Position numbers and translations under genes: made by a program
The notes under the pieces: model-generated
Databases searched by the model: none
Told to the model about the DNA's origin: nothing
The model's input: only the letters and a program-made list of their open reading frames with translations
Part shown: one piece after another, positions 1 to 9,500 of the stretch
Position numbering within the stretch: the stretch's first letter is position 1
How the letters are laid out: each line of letters starts with the position of its first letter
From: Bacteroidales bacterium
Lineage (GTDB): Bacteria > Bacteroidota > Bacteroidia > Bacteroidales > Marinilabiliaceae
DNA length: 64,000 bases
Assembly: GCA_022768325.1 (NCBI GenBank)
Contig: JALEMI010000020.1
Coordinates: forward strand, 1-64,000
Reading direction: 5' to 3'

Positions 1-633
1 GACACCGAGCTTCTGATAGAGGCGCGTGCAAGAGATGGCTGCGGCACCGGCACCGTTGACGACGACGCGGACATCTTCAATCTTCTTGCCGACGATTTGG
101 AGCGCGTTGATGAGGCCTGCGGCGGAGATGATTGCCGTTCCGTGCTGGTCGTCGTGCATGACGGGGATGTCGAGCACGGCCTTGAGGCGCGTCTCGATCT
201 CGAAACACTCGGGGGCCTTGATGTCCTCGAGATTTATGCCACCGAACGTTGGGGAGATGGCCTTGACGGCCTGAATGAACTTCTCGGGATCCTTCTCGTC
301 GACCTCGATGTCGAAGACATCGATACCGGCGAAAATCTTGAAGAGCAGTCCTTTGCCCTCCATGACGGGCTTACCGCTTACGGCACCGATGTTGCCGAGA
401 CCGAGGACGGCAGTGCCGTTGGAGATTACGGCAACGAGATTGCCCTTGTCGGTGTATTCGTAGGCGAGTTCGGGGTCTTTCTGTATTTCGAGGCATGGCT
501 CGGCCACGCCGGGGGAATAGGCGAGAGAGAGGTCGCGTTGCGAGCTGTAGGGTTTTGTGGGGATGACTTCAATCTTTCCCGGGCGTCCTTCGGCATGATA
601 GCGGAGGGCGTCTTCCTTATTTATCTTTGGCAT
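1..633 (-). CDS. maeB: NADP-dependent malic enzyme, N-terminal part (3' end of gene lies outside the window)
   Basis: Minus-strand translation from ATG at 633: [51 protein letters not shown]...[36 protein letters not shown]...; malic enzyme signature. Confidence 0.93.
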   Translation of the reverse strand, partial: MPKINKEDALRYHAEGRPGKIEVIPTKPYSSQRDLSLAYSPGVAEPCLEIQKDPELAYEYTDKGNLVAVISNGTAVLGLGNIGAVSGKPVMEGKGLLFKIFAGIDVFDIEVDEKDPEKFIQAVKAISPTFGGINLEDIKAPECFEIETRLKAVLDIPVMHDDQHGTAIISAAGLINALQIVGKKIEDVRVVVNGAGAAAISCTRLYQKLGV

Positions 634-724
634 TGCTGTTATGGTTTTGGCAGTGTGTGTTTAGAGGCAAAGATAGAATAAAGCGTGACAAGGGGAGCGG
701 CGACGACGTTTTTACGTGTTGCGC

Positions 725-1525
725 TTAAAGGGCCGGGGCGTGGGTGGAGTCTACCCCACCCTCGACGATGCCGATGGAGAAGAGCGCGAAATCGTAGCGC
801 ACGGGGTCGGATGGGGAGAAAAGGCGGAGGGCATCGGTGAGCAACGCGGCGGCCTTCCAATCGTCTTGCGAGCGGTCGAGAAGACCGAGGGCACGGGCGG
901 TGCGTCCGCTATGGACATCGAGGGGAATGACGAGTTGAGCGGGCGAGATGTTTTTCCAAAGACCGAAATCGACACCACGCGTGGCGGGGCGCACCATCCA
1001 GCGGAGAAACATACAGATACGCTTGGCCGCCGCGCCACGGGCGGGGTCGGCAATATGCTTTAGGGAGCGGGACGCCATGGAGGGAACCATGGCGGAGCGG
1101 AAACGGGCTACGGAATCGCGCAGCGTCTCGCCCGGCGCGGGGATGAAGAGATCTTCGAGCGTCTGATTTTGGGAAGAGCGGAACACACTGCGGAGGCCTC
1201 GAACCATGGAGGGGAGATCCTCGCGTTGGAAAGTGCGGTAGACGAACGACGCGAGAGAATCGATCTGCTCCTCGGAGGCTGACATGACGAAATCGTAGGG
1301 GTCGGCACCGAGGCGGTCGAGCATCTGGCGGCCTTTGGCCACGATGGCCTTACGGTTTCCCCAGGCAATGGTAGCAGCGAGGAAGCCCGCCACCTCAATA
1401 TCTTGGCGGCGGGAATAGAGGTGGGGAATGGAGATGGGATCCGGGGCTATGAACTCGGGGCGTTCGTAGAGGTCTACCTTGCTGTCTAACAGCTCTTTGA
1501 GATGCTCAATCGGCATAGACGGCAC
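725..1525 (-). CDS. TIGR02757/DUF2400 family protein
   Basis: ORF 266 aa; '[25 protein letters not shown]...[18 protein letters not shown]' family pattern. Confidence 0.85.
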   Translation of the reverse strand: MPSMPIEHLKELLDSKVDLYERPEFIAPDPISIPHLYSRRQDIEVAGFLAATIAWGNRKAIVAKGRQMLDRLGADPYDFVMSASEEQIDSLASFVYRTFQREDLPSMVRGLRSVFRSSQNQTLEDLFIPAPGETLRDSVARFRSAMVPSMASRSLKHIADPARGAAAKRICMFLRWMVRPATRGVDFGLWKNISPAQLVIPLDVHSGRTARALGLLDRSQDDWKAAALLTDALRLFSPSDPVRYDFALFSIGIVEGGVDSTHAPAL

Positions 1526-2192
1526 CGTCTTTTATGACGACCATACGATCGCACCTCTCGGCAAGTCGGGCATCGTGGGTCACGATGACGAAAGTCTGCC
1601 CGAAGCGTTCGCGGAGCGAGGAAAAGAGGGACTGAAGCTCATCGGCATTGTGGCTGTCGAGATTTCCTGACGGCTCGTCGGCAAAGACGACGGCGGGATT
1701 ATTGACCAGCGCACGGGCTATGGCTGCGCGTTGCTTCTCGCCGCCGCTCAGCTCGGAGGGCTTATGGTCGGTGCGGTTGGAGAGGTTGAGGAAATCGAGA
1801 AGCTCGGCGGCTCGTTGCTCGGCCTGATGGCGCGGGACGCCGCCAATGAGCGCGGGAAGCATGACGTTCTCCAGAGCCGTGAACTCGGGCAGCAGCTGAT
1901 GGAACTGGAAGACGAAGCCAATCTTTGAATTGCGGAACTGCGCCAGCTGCATATTTTTGAGCGCGAGGGTATCGACACCGTCGATGAAGACGGAGCCCGA
2001 CGTAGGGCGGTCGAGCGTCCCGAGAATCTGGAGCAGAGTGGTCTTTCCGGCGCCACTCGCCCCCATGATGGAGACGACCTCCGCCTTCATGATTTGCAAG
2101 TCGATGCCACGCAGGACTTGTAGCGAGCCGAAGCTCTTGGTGAGGCCTGTGGCGACGACCATAGGTTGCTGAATATCGGCCATGAGTGTCAT
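1506..2192 (-). CDS. ABC transporter ATP-binding protein, LolD-like
   Basis: Walker [10 protein letters not shown], signature LSGGEKQR, Walker [13 protein letters not shown]; start taken at [10 protein letters not shown] (longer ORF start unlikely). Confidence 0.88.
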   Translation of the reverse strand: MTLMADIQQPMVVATGLTKSFGSLQVLRGIDLQIMKAEVVSIMGASGAGKTTLLQILGTLDRPTSGSVFIDGVDTLALKNMQLAQFRNSKIGFVFQFHQLLPEFTALENVMLPALIGGVPRHQAEQRAAELLDFLNLSNRTDHKPSELSGGEKQRAAIARALVNNPAVVFADEPSGNLDSHNADELQSLFSSLRERFGQTFVIVTHDARLAERCDRMVVIKDGAVYAD

Positions 2193-3676
2193 TCGATGGG
2201 TCTTGCCTCGTTGGCGATGTCGTAAATTGTTCGTGGAATCTCGGGACGCCCTCGGCGGGTTGAGATGATGAACTGCCGGATGGCCTCGGCAATGGCAGGG
2301 CCTACGTTCTCCGCGGGGCCTGGGGCTTGGGGAATTGCAACACAACCATCGGGGGCAATGAGGAAATAGGTTGGGAGGGCGGCCACCTGATAGTCGAGCA
2401 TTATGCGTTGGTTGGAGATGTAGGAGACTGGTTTCCAATAATATCCGTTGCGGGACACGAGCTTGAAGAGTTCGGCCGGCTGGTCGTCGGTGAAGACGCA
2501 AAGCACGTCGAGATTCTCACGGTGGACCTGGGCGAGATTGTCGAGGGCTGGCATTGCCTTTATGCACTCGTAATTCTTGGAGTGCATGAAACAGAGATAG
2601 AGGAAACGACCACGGAAATCGCTGAGCTTCACCTCGTTGCCCTTATTGTCGGTGAGGGAGAAATCGGGAGCTGGGAGACCCGCGCGGAGGCGATTCTTCT
2701 TGGCGTAGACATTGGCGGCCATGAGGCGGACGGACTTAGTCTTCAGGGTGCGGGCGGCACTGATGAGGAGCGAATCGGCTCGTCCCTCGGAGATGTCGTT
2801 GGAAAAGAAAGCGTCGGTTATGGCCTTGACGATGAGAGCCTCGCGGAGGGGTTGTGAGCGTTGGAAAAGGGTATCGTGCGAGAGGATTTGTGAAATCTCG
2901 GCCACGCTTGGCGACGATTGCTCAAGAATCTTGCCGATGCTCTTGCGGATGTCGGGATATGGGGAATTCTTCAGGACATCGGGCGCGAGCATATCGATTG
3001 TCTGCCAATAGGCGGGGACATTGAGGGCGAGGGGCGAGCCGGAATAGAAACGCGCGAGGACTTGGCGCGAGGCATTGAGGCGTGGAGTGGCGAAGATACG
3101 CGCCCTGAGGAAATTGGCCTGTTGGCGGAAGAAGGGGAGACTGCAATTGATGGCCCGCACGGCGGAATCGAGTCGCGCGATTAGCTTATCGGCGAGAGCC
3201 TTGTCATGGCGACGTACGAGGCGGACAGCCGACGGGTAATAGATGTCGGCGAAAGCCTTGTTTAGGGAGGCGAGGGCCGTATTGAGCGGCGACGTGGCGG
3301 AATGGATGATTAGGCTGACCTGCCGCGGCTCGTAATAGGGATTGAAACGCTCGGCATCGGGGCGGAGGCGGAAGGGAGGGAGGGAGACATCGTAGCGGGC
3401 GCCAGGCTCAAGATAGATGTGGGCGAGGTAGAAACTGAGGTCGACTGAGACGCGCGTCACCTGGTTGATGTCCGCCGTAAGCGTGAAAGAGCCGTCGCCG
3501 TCCACCGTCACGGAGGCCAAATCGACTGGCAGACGGCTGACGGGGTCGGCGTAGGTCTGGAAGACGAGAGTCCGGCCCTCGTATCCCTTGGCGTGACCAT
3601 TGACGACGGTCAGCGCGGCCGAGGCGAGGGGCGCGAAAGCGAGGAATAAAGCTATGAGCGTCAGGACTCTGCGCAT
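2189..3676 (-). CDS. secreted TlpA/thioredoxin-like domain protein
   Basis: Signal peptide [21 protein letters not shown]-terminal '[29 protein letters not shown]' AhpC/TSA-like fold pattern. Confidence 0.75.
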   Translation of the reverse strand: MRRVLTLIALFLAFAPLASAALTVVNGHAKGYEGRTLVFQTYADPVSRLPVDLASVTVDGDGSFTLTADINQVTRVSVDLSFYLAHIYLEPGARYDVSLPPFRLRPDAERFNPYYEPRQVSLIIHSATSPLNTALASLNKAFADIYYPSAVRLVRRHDKALADKLIARLDSAVRAINCSLPFFRQQANFLRARIFATPRLNASRQVLARFYSGSPLALNVPAYWQTIDMLAPDVLKNSPYPDIRKSIGKILEQSSPSVAEISQILSHDTLFQRSQPLREALIVKAITDAFFSNDISEGRADSLLISAARTLKTKSVRLMAANVYAKKNRLRAGLPAPDFSLTDNKGNEVKLSDFRGRFLYLCFMHSKNYECIKAMPALDNLAQVHRENLDVLCVFTDDQPAELFKLVSRNGYYWKPVSYISNQRIMLDYQVAALPTYFLIAPDGCVAIPQAPGPAENVGPAIAEAIRQFIISTRRGRPEIPRTIYDIANEARPIE

Positions 3677-4143
3677 TTTACCAACTCTCTAATACGTTCG
3701 GGAATGAAAAGGGAGGCATCGCCCCCGTGGCGGAGGATGTCTCGGACGATGGTGCTATTGACGGGCGTATGCTCGGGCGTCGTGAGGAGAAAGACGGTGT
3801 CGATACCCGTCATTTGCCTATTGACCTGGGCAATGGCCCTCTCGAACTCGAAATCGGCGGAGGTGCGAAGCCCGCGGATGATGTGGCCACAGCCGAGCTG
3901 ACGGGCGAAATCGACAGTCAGGCCGTCGTAGGTCTTGACGGAGACGCGCGGCTCGTCGGCAAAGACGGCCTTGATGAAATCGACACGCTGCTGGGCAGTG
4001 AAGAGGCACCGCTTATCGGAATTGACACCGACAGCGACCACAATCTCGTCGAACACTTCAAGACCGCGCGTGACGATGCTCTCGTGACCGACAGTGAAGG
4101 GGTCGAAGGAACCGGGGAATATGGCCTTTCTGGGATTTGGCAT
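3661..4143 (-). CDS. coaD: phosphopantetheine adenylyltransferase
   Basis: MPNPRKAIFPGSFDPFTVGHESIV...IRGLRTSADFEFERAIAQVNRQM...TPVNSTIVRDIL; start chosen at MPNPRK. Confidence 0.95.
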   Translation of the reverse strand: MPNPRKAIFPGSFDPFTVGHESIVTRGLEVFDEIVVAVGVNSDKRCLFTAQQRVDFIKAVFADEPRVSVKTYDGLTVDFARQLGCGHIIRGLRTSADFEFERAIAQVNRQMTGIDTVFLLTTPEHTPVNSTIVRDILRHGGDASLFIPERIRELVKCAES

Positions 4144-4174
4144 CTTGGAGGGAATCTGGGGAGCGTGTGTTTTT

Positions 4175-5599
4175 TTATCGGAAACGAATCTTGAGCGCAG
4201 CGAAGACACTCATCTGCAAGAGGAGGAGGCCGTGGCGGAAGCGGGAGATATTCGTAGTCCCGTACTTGCGCTCGCGATAGCGGATGGGCAAATCGACGAT
4301 GCGGAGATTGAGCTTATAGGCACCGAAAAGGAGGTCGAAATCGCCAAAGGGGTCGAAATCGCCGAAGAAATCGCGATTTCGTGCGAGGCGGACATAATCG
4401 TCGCGGAACATGACCTTGGTCCCGCAGAGCGTATCCTTGACGGGCGTCTCCAGAATCCACGAGAAGAGGGAGCTAAAGAAGTGGTTGCCAATGGTATTGA
4501 GCAGCCTCATGGAGCCCTTCTCCATTGGGTAGACGAGGCGGACGCCATTGATGAACTCGCCTCGCGACGTGGCGATGGCCTTATAGAACTTGGGGAGGTC
4601 TTCGGGCGGGACGGTGAGGTCGGCATCGAGAATCATGAGGATGTCGCCATTTGCGGCATCGTAGCCTTTCCTTACGGCGTCACCTTTTCCGCGTCCGTCT
4701 TGCTTCATCACCTTGATGTCGCGTTTCCCCTGGTAGACATCTCGGACGCGGCAAATCTCGTCCCACGTATCGTCGGTGGAATTGCCCTCGACGAAGATAA
4801 TCTCGGTATGGCAGCCCATGTCGGGGATTCGCTGGACGGCTTGGCGGATATTGCCACTCTCATTGCGCGCCGGGATGACAACGGAGACGGAGTAACGCTT
4901 GCGCCAATCGTCGGAGGCCGTCTCGTCTTCGGGCATTGGGCGGGCGAAGATATAGTCGTTGAGGGAGAGAGCCCCCATGAGCGGGAGGTGTGAGACGAAT
5001 CGGTTGAAGAGCGGCGCGACGATGGGGATATTGAAGGGGAGCAGCATATTGCTGTTCGTGCGGTATGTCTCGAAGCCCGTGAGATAGAGGAGATTGCGCA
5101 TATCGGCCATGGAGAGCCAGTTTTGCTCGGGGCTCTTGCGCTTGATTCCGAGCCACTCGGCCACGTTGATGAGCGGCTCCCAGAGGCGGTTGTATGTGTT
5201 GATGATGACACGCGTCCGCTGGTGGCAGAGCTTCCTCACCTGATTGAGCACCAGCTCGATATCGTCGAGATAGCCCGTGAGATTGGACATGATGACGACA
5301 TCGAACTTCTCGTTGAGGGTGATGTCCTCGGCGGGCATGGTGTGGAACTCAATTGAGGGATGCGCCTCGCGGGCCTGCTGGATAAGCTCGTCGCAGAAAT
5401 CGATGCCGACACGGCGGCGTGCGGGGACCTGGGCGAGCGTCTCGCCCGTGGCACAGCCAATCTCGATGACACTTTGGGTGTCGGTCATGTAGAACGAGAT
5501 GAACCGCGTTATTTGGTTCCAATAGTAGGAGCGGCTTTGGCGATAGCGTCTCCAGTTCTTGGCGGCGTTCTTGAAGTATTGAATCTTCTCTTCGTACAT
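4175..5599 (-). CDS. fused class I SAM methyltransferase - family 2 glycosyltransferase
   Basis: N-term SAM motif VIEIGCATGETL; C-term GT2 pattern SVVIPARNESGNI...DILMILDADLTVPPEDL. Confidence 0.85.
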   Translation of the reverse strand: MYEEKIQYFKNAAKNWRRYRQSRSYYWNQITRFISFYMTDTQSVIEIGCATGETLAQVPARRRVGIDFCDELIQQAREAHPSIEFHTMPAEDITLNEKFDVVIMSNLTGYLDDIELVLNQVRKLCHQRTRVIINTYNRLWEPLINVAEWLGIKRKSPEQNWLSMADMRNLLYLTGFETYRTNSNMLLPFNIPIVAPLFNRFVSHLPLMGALSLNDYIFARPMPEDETASDDWRKRYSVSVVIPARNESGNIRQAVQRIPDMGCHTEIIFVEGNSTDDTWDEICRVRDVYQGKRDIKVMKQDGRGKGDAVRKGYDAANGDILMILDADLTVPPEDLPKFYKAIATSRGEFINGVRLVYPMEKGSMRLLNTIGNHFFSSLFSWILETPVKDTLCGTKVMFRDDYVRLARNRDFFGDFDPFGDFDLLFGAYKLNLRIVDLPIRYRERKYGTTNISRFRHGLLLLQMSVFAALKIRFR

Positions 5600-5617
5600 A
5601 GCGAGTAAAGGGTTGAG

Positions 5618-7276
5618 CTACTGTGGCTTTGCGTACTCGTAGTGGAGGACGAAAAGGGCTGCAGGCTCGGTATCTGTTGTGCCCTCGATAGCTACCTGCT
5701 CAATGAAGCGGGGGTATTTTTGGAGGATGAAATTGATGTAGCGATGGATAGTATTGATGACACCGAGGCCAGCCTTGGCGGGGTCGCGTCGGAGGCTGCC
5801 TACGATGATGTGTGTGACGCCGTGCTCTTTGAGATTGGCAACCAGCTCATCGGGGTCGGACGAGGGAATGGTGTAGATGCCGTAGAACTTGCGGCCGCCG
5901 GCGTAGATGCGGGCCATATTGGGCTTGCGGCAGGCGACGTAGGCATCTTGGGGGAGATTGGCGACGGACTTGCACATGGAGAGGTAGTGATACCAGTCGG
6001 GCGTATAGCCGGCGAGAGGGTCGGAGGTGAGATTCTTACGGAGCGACAGCAGATCCATCTGCGACGCGGAGCGTGAGAAGAGGATTGCGGAGGGGAGCAG
6101 CACGACGACGGCCATGAGCTTGACCTTGTGGCGGCGCGATATGCGTCGGACGATGTCTGCAATGGCGTAGAGAACGACAATGTGCATCAGGGCGACGTAG
6201 GGTAGAATGAGGCGGTATTGGTCCCAGAGCGTCTGGAGGGAGAAGAACGTGAGGCTGAGCATTGTCGCGGCGAGAATGGCCACGAAGAGGATTGCCCTAT
6301 TGCGCTTAAAGGCCACGTAGGCACCCCAGAAGAAGAGGGCGTAGAGGACGACAGTCTGCGCAGAGGACGTCTCGCGGCTATCGGGGTCCTTAAATCCGAG
6401 CATCTTGACGTAGTGCTTGGAGAGGTAGAGCTTGGAATTGCCGACGAAACGCTTGACGAAGCCTTGCGGAGTTTCGAGACCATCGGCGGGGTCGTAGGGG
6501 TCGACTTGAAGGAGTGAATTGAGCTGCGCGTCATTATTCTTCACCTCGCCCCACACTGCAGTACGGACACCGAGCCACAAGCCGAAGAGAACCACGACAG
6601 AGGCGACAACGGAGACCACGCCCGCCCAATGGCGGCGGAGAAGCAAAAAGAGGACAGCAGCCACGCCGAAACCGAAGCCTGCAGTGCGGACAAGCATGGC
6701 AAGCACAACAGCCGCGCCGACGGCAAGACCCCAAAGGGCAGCGAAACGCCAATTGGAGGCGGAGACGGAATCGAGGCGCAAAAGCGAATAGACGAGAATC
6801 CACTGGAAAATGATGAACAGCGGCTCACTATACGTGAGGCTCCCGAACTGGACAAACCAGAGATTGACAGCCATGAGGAGCATGACGGAAAGCAGCAAGC
6901 GGGGCGAAGCGAAGCGCCGGAGGGCGAAATACATGGCGAGTTGCCCGAGGACGATTAGCACGTAGGACGTGAACTTTAGCCCAATGACATCGACACCGCC
7001 CGAGAAGACGATGAACGGCGCGAGGAAAAGGGGATAGAGAGGGCCCTGATAATTGGGGTAGCGGCCTTGGTCGATGAAATCGAGAGCTCGGCAAATATAG
7101 CTGCTGTCGTCACCCCCCTCGCTCATTCGCGCGTTGAAGAGGAGGAGCGCCATGAGGGCAGTCAGGGCGACGAGGACGTAGGCGATGAGATTGGCGTTGC
7201 GGTCGATGATGTTGCCGAGCCAAGTCTCGCCCTCGGGAGTAGGGGCAGTGGCTGATTTTTTTACTTTCGTGGTCAT
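5618..7276 (-). CDS. multi-pass membrane glycosyltransferase (GT39/ArnT-like)
   Basis: 552 aa, about 10 hydrophobic segments; early loop 'GGDDSSYICRALDFIDQGRYPNYQGPLYPLFLAPF' typical of GT-C enzymes. Confidence 0.7.
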   Translation of the reverse strand: MTTKVKKSATAPTPEGETWLGNIIDRNANLIAYVLVALTALMALLLFNARMSEGGDDSSYICRALDFIDQGRYPNYQGPLYPLFLAPFIVFSGGVDVIGLKFTSYVLIVLGQLAMYFALRRFASPRLLLSVMLLMAVNLWFVQFGSLTYSEPLFIIFQWILVYSLLRLDSVSASNWRFAALWGLAVGAAVVLAMLVRTAGFGFGVAAVLFLLLRRHWAGVVSVVASVVVLFGLWLGVRTAVWGEVKNNDAQLNSLLQVDPYDPADGLETPQGFVKRFVGNSKLYLSKHYVKMLGFKDPDSRETSSAQTVVLYALFFWGAYVAFKRNRAILFVAILAATMLSLTFFSLQTLWDQYRLILPYVALMHIVVLYAIADIVRRISRRHKVKLMAVVVLLPSAILFSRSASQMDLLSLRKNLTSDPLAGYTPDWYHYLSMCKSVANLPQDAYVACRKPNMARIYAGGRKFYGIYTIPSSDPDELVANLKEHGVTHIIVGSLRRDPAKAGLGVINTIHRYINFILQKYPRFIEQVAIEGTTDTEPAALFVLHYEYAKPQ

Positions 7277-7482
7277 TTTTGCATATCCATGATGGAGCTC
7301 TTGTCTCGTTGCTCAATTTTGTCTTGCGCGCGATAGCAGTGGATTCCCCGTTGCTGCATGGCCTTATTGGCCCCGACATCTTCGGAGCGGAAAGTGCCGT
7401 TTTTCCGAAGGATGATATTGATGGCCAGGAGGGCAAGAGCTACCGCGAGGAGAGCGGCTACGATGAGGAACAGTTTAGCCAT
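7273..7482 (-). CDS. small conserved membrane-anchored protein
   Basis: 69 aa; N-terminal TM followed by 'LRKNGTFRSEDVGANKAMQQRGIHCYRAQDK'; overlaps next gene start. Confidence 0.6.
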   Translation of the reverse strand: MAKLFLIVAALLAVALALLAINIILRKNGTFRSEDVGANKAMQQRGIHCYRAQDKIEQRDKSSIMDMQK

Positions 7483-7485
7483 GAG

Positions 7486-7524
7486 AAAAGCCTAACAATG
7501 CTTGGTTGGCAAAGTTAGGCTTTT
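7486..7524 (-). terminator. intrinsic terminator of the his-birA unit
   Basis: AAAAGCCTAAC ... GTTAGGCTTTT inverted repeat directly downstream of birA. Confidence 0.8.
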
Positions 7525-7551
7525 GGGGGAAGAAAATGCGGGGAAAGGGTA

Positions 7552-8343
7552 CTAAATGTTGGGCGTCAGGTCTCCGTTGGAGGTGGGGATGACCGTCTCG
7601 ACCTCCTTGAAAAGGAAAGTGCGGCGTTCGGCGTGGGCTGTCTCAAGGGTGAGCCGGCCATCGGGGGCCACACTGACGATGCGCGCGGAGAAACGGGAAT
7701 CGGGCGTGGCGAAGAGATGGAAACAGCCATCGGCGCGGTAGAGAGCCGCCCAATAGTCGCTCATAACCTGGCTATCGAGCCCTTGCGAGACGGCATAGAG
7801 ACGAAGGCGCAGCGCGAGGATGAGGCTATCGGCAAGCGGGGCGACAGGCGTGTCGGCACCCGTCAGGAGCTTCACGGAGACGGGATTTGGCGCATGGCGG
7901 AAGAGCGTCTGATTGACATTTAGCCCTACGCCGACAATGGAACTCGCGATGAGACGCCCGCTGAGCTGATTCTCGACAAGGATGCCGCAAATCTTGGAAT
8001 CGCCCACGTAGATGTCGTTGGGCCACTTGACCTTCAGGACTTTGCGCGCGGAGTGGGGCAAGAGCGGGGCGAGAACGTCGCAGACAGCGAGCGCGACGGC
8101 CATGGAAATCATGAACTGGCGCGACACGTCGCATTGGCACGGGTGGAAGATTGTGGAGAAGAGCAAATTGGCACCCGCCTCACTCTCCCAATGATTGCCC
8201 ACCTGCCCGCGGCCCGAAGTTTGGAAATCGGCTACGACGGACGTGAAATCGGCCTCGGCCTGCCCATTGAGGGCCATCTGCCTGAGGACATCGGACGTTG
8301 ACGACGTCTCAGCCAGATGGACAATATTGGGGCGGAAGGTCAT
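7552..8343 (-). CDS. birA: biotin--[acetyl-CoA-carboxylase] ligase
   Basis: '[27 protein letters not shown]', '[23 protein letters not shown]'. Confidence 0.9.
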   Translation of the reverse strand: MTFRPNIVHLAETSSTSDVLRQMALNGQAEADFTSVVADFQTSGRGQVGNHWESEAGANLLFSTIFHPCQCDVSRQFMISMAVALAVCDVLAPLLPHSARKVLKVKWPNDIYVGDSKICGILVENQLSGRLIASSIVGVGLNVNQTLFRHAPNPVSVKLLTGADTPVAPLADSLILALRLRLYAVSQGLDSQVMSDYWAALYRADGCFHLFATPDSRFSARIVSVAPDGRLTLETAHAERRTFLFKEVETVIPTSNGDLTPNI

Positions 8344-9485
8344 AGGGCGCCTTTGGTGGAGGGGAGTTGGAAATTCTCGATGTCTCGCGCCTTAGCCATC
8401 TTGATGGAGCGGGCGAGGGCCTTGAAAATTCCCTCAATCTTATGATGCTCGTTTTGGCCTTCGGCCTTGATGTTGAGATTCATCATTGCGGCATCGGAGA
8501 GGCTCTTGAAGAAATGGAGGAACATCTCGGTGGGCATATCGCCAATCTTCTCGCGGTTGAACTGCGCATCGAAGACGAGCCACGGGCGGCCACCGAAATC
8601 GATGGCCACTTGGCAGAGGCAATCGTCCATTGGGAGGCAATAGCCGTAGCGGGTTATTCCGCGCTTGTCGCCGAGGGCCTTTCGGAGAGCCTCTCCGAGG
8701 GCGAGAGCCGTATCCTCGATTGTGTGATGCTCGTCGACATTGAGGTCGCCGTGAACCGTTATGGAGAGGTCGGAGGCGGAGTGTTTGCCGATTTGCTCAA
8801 GCATGTGGTCGAAGAATCCGAGGCCAGTGTTGATTTGGCACTTGCCCGTGCCGTCGAGGTCGATTTTGACATCGATATCGGTCTCCTTGGTTGTGCGTCG
8901 CACTTGGGCGCAGCGTCGGCCGGCGTAGAGAATCTCGGCCACCTGGTCCCACGACTGGACGTATGAGACGCGATCGTCTGGGACATCGGGGACGCGTGCG
9001 GAGAAACTGTTATTGGGGTCGCGGCTCGTGACGGCGGGATTGGCGAGGATTATGGCTCGGCATCCGAGATTGCGGGCCAATTGGGCGTCGGTCTCACGGT
9101 CGCCGATGACGTAGGACTCGTCCATATTGACCGAGCCGTCGGTGTAGGCGGTGAGCATACCTGTTCCTGGCTTGCGGCAGGGGTGGTTGTCCTCGGGAGT
9201 GTGGCAATCGATGAACTGGGTATCGAACGTCACGCCCTGACCGGCGTAGGTATCCATGATGAACTTATGGAGACGGTCGAAGATGTCTTGGGGATAGGCA
9301 GGCGTCCCGAGGCCATCTTGATTGGACACGAGCGCGAACTCGAAATCGGTATGCGAGCGGATGAAAGCGAGATTTCGGATTGCTCCTGGGACGAACTCGA
9401 TGTCGTCGTAGGAGCGGATCTCCTCGGATGGGGGCTCCTTGATGAGCGTCCCGTCACGGTCTATAAAAAGAACTCGTCTTGGCAT
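8340..9485 (-). CDS. hisB: bifunctional histidinol-phosphatase / imidazoleglycerol-phosphate dehydratase
   Basis: HAD motif [14 protein letters not shown] motif '[16 protein letters not shown]...[17 protein letters not shown]'. Confidence 0.96.
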   Translation of the reverse strand: MPRRVLFIDRDGTLIKEPPSEEIRSYDDIEFVPGAIRNLAFIRSHTDFEFALVSNQDGLGTPAYPQDIFDRLHKFIMDTYAGQGVTFDTQFIDCHTPEDNHPCRKPGTGMLTAYTDGSVNMDESYVIGDRETDAQLARNLGCRAIILANPAVTSRDPNNSFSARVPDVPDDRVSYVQSWDQVAEILYAGRRCAQVRRTTKETDIDVKIDLDGTGKCQINTGLGFFDHMLEQIGKHSASDLSITVHGDLNVDEHHTIEDTALALGEALRKALGDKRGITRYGYCLPMDDCLCQVAIDFGGRPWLVFDAQFNREKIGDMPTEMFLHFFKSLSDAAMMNLNIKAEGQNEHHKIEGIFKALARSIKMAKARDIENFQLPSTKGAL

Positions 9486-9500
9486 TTTTTTCTGAATTGA

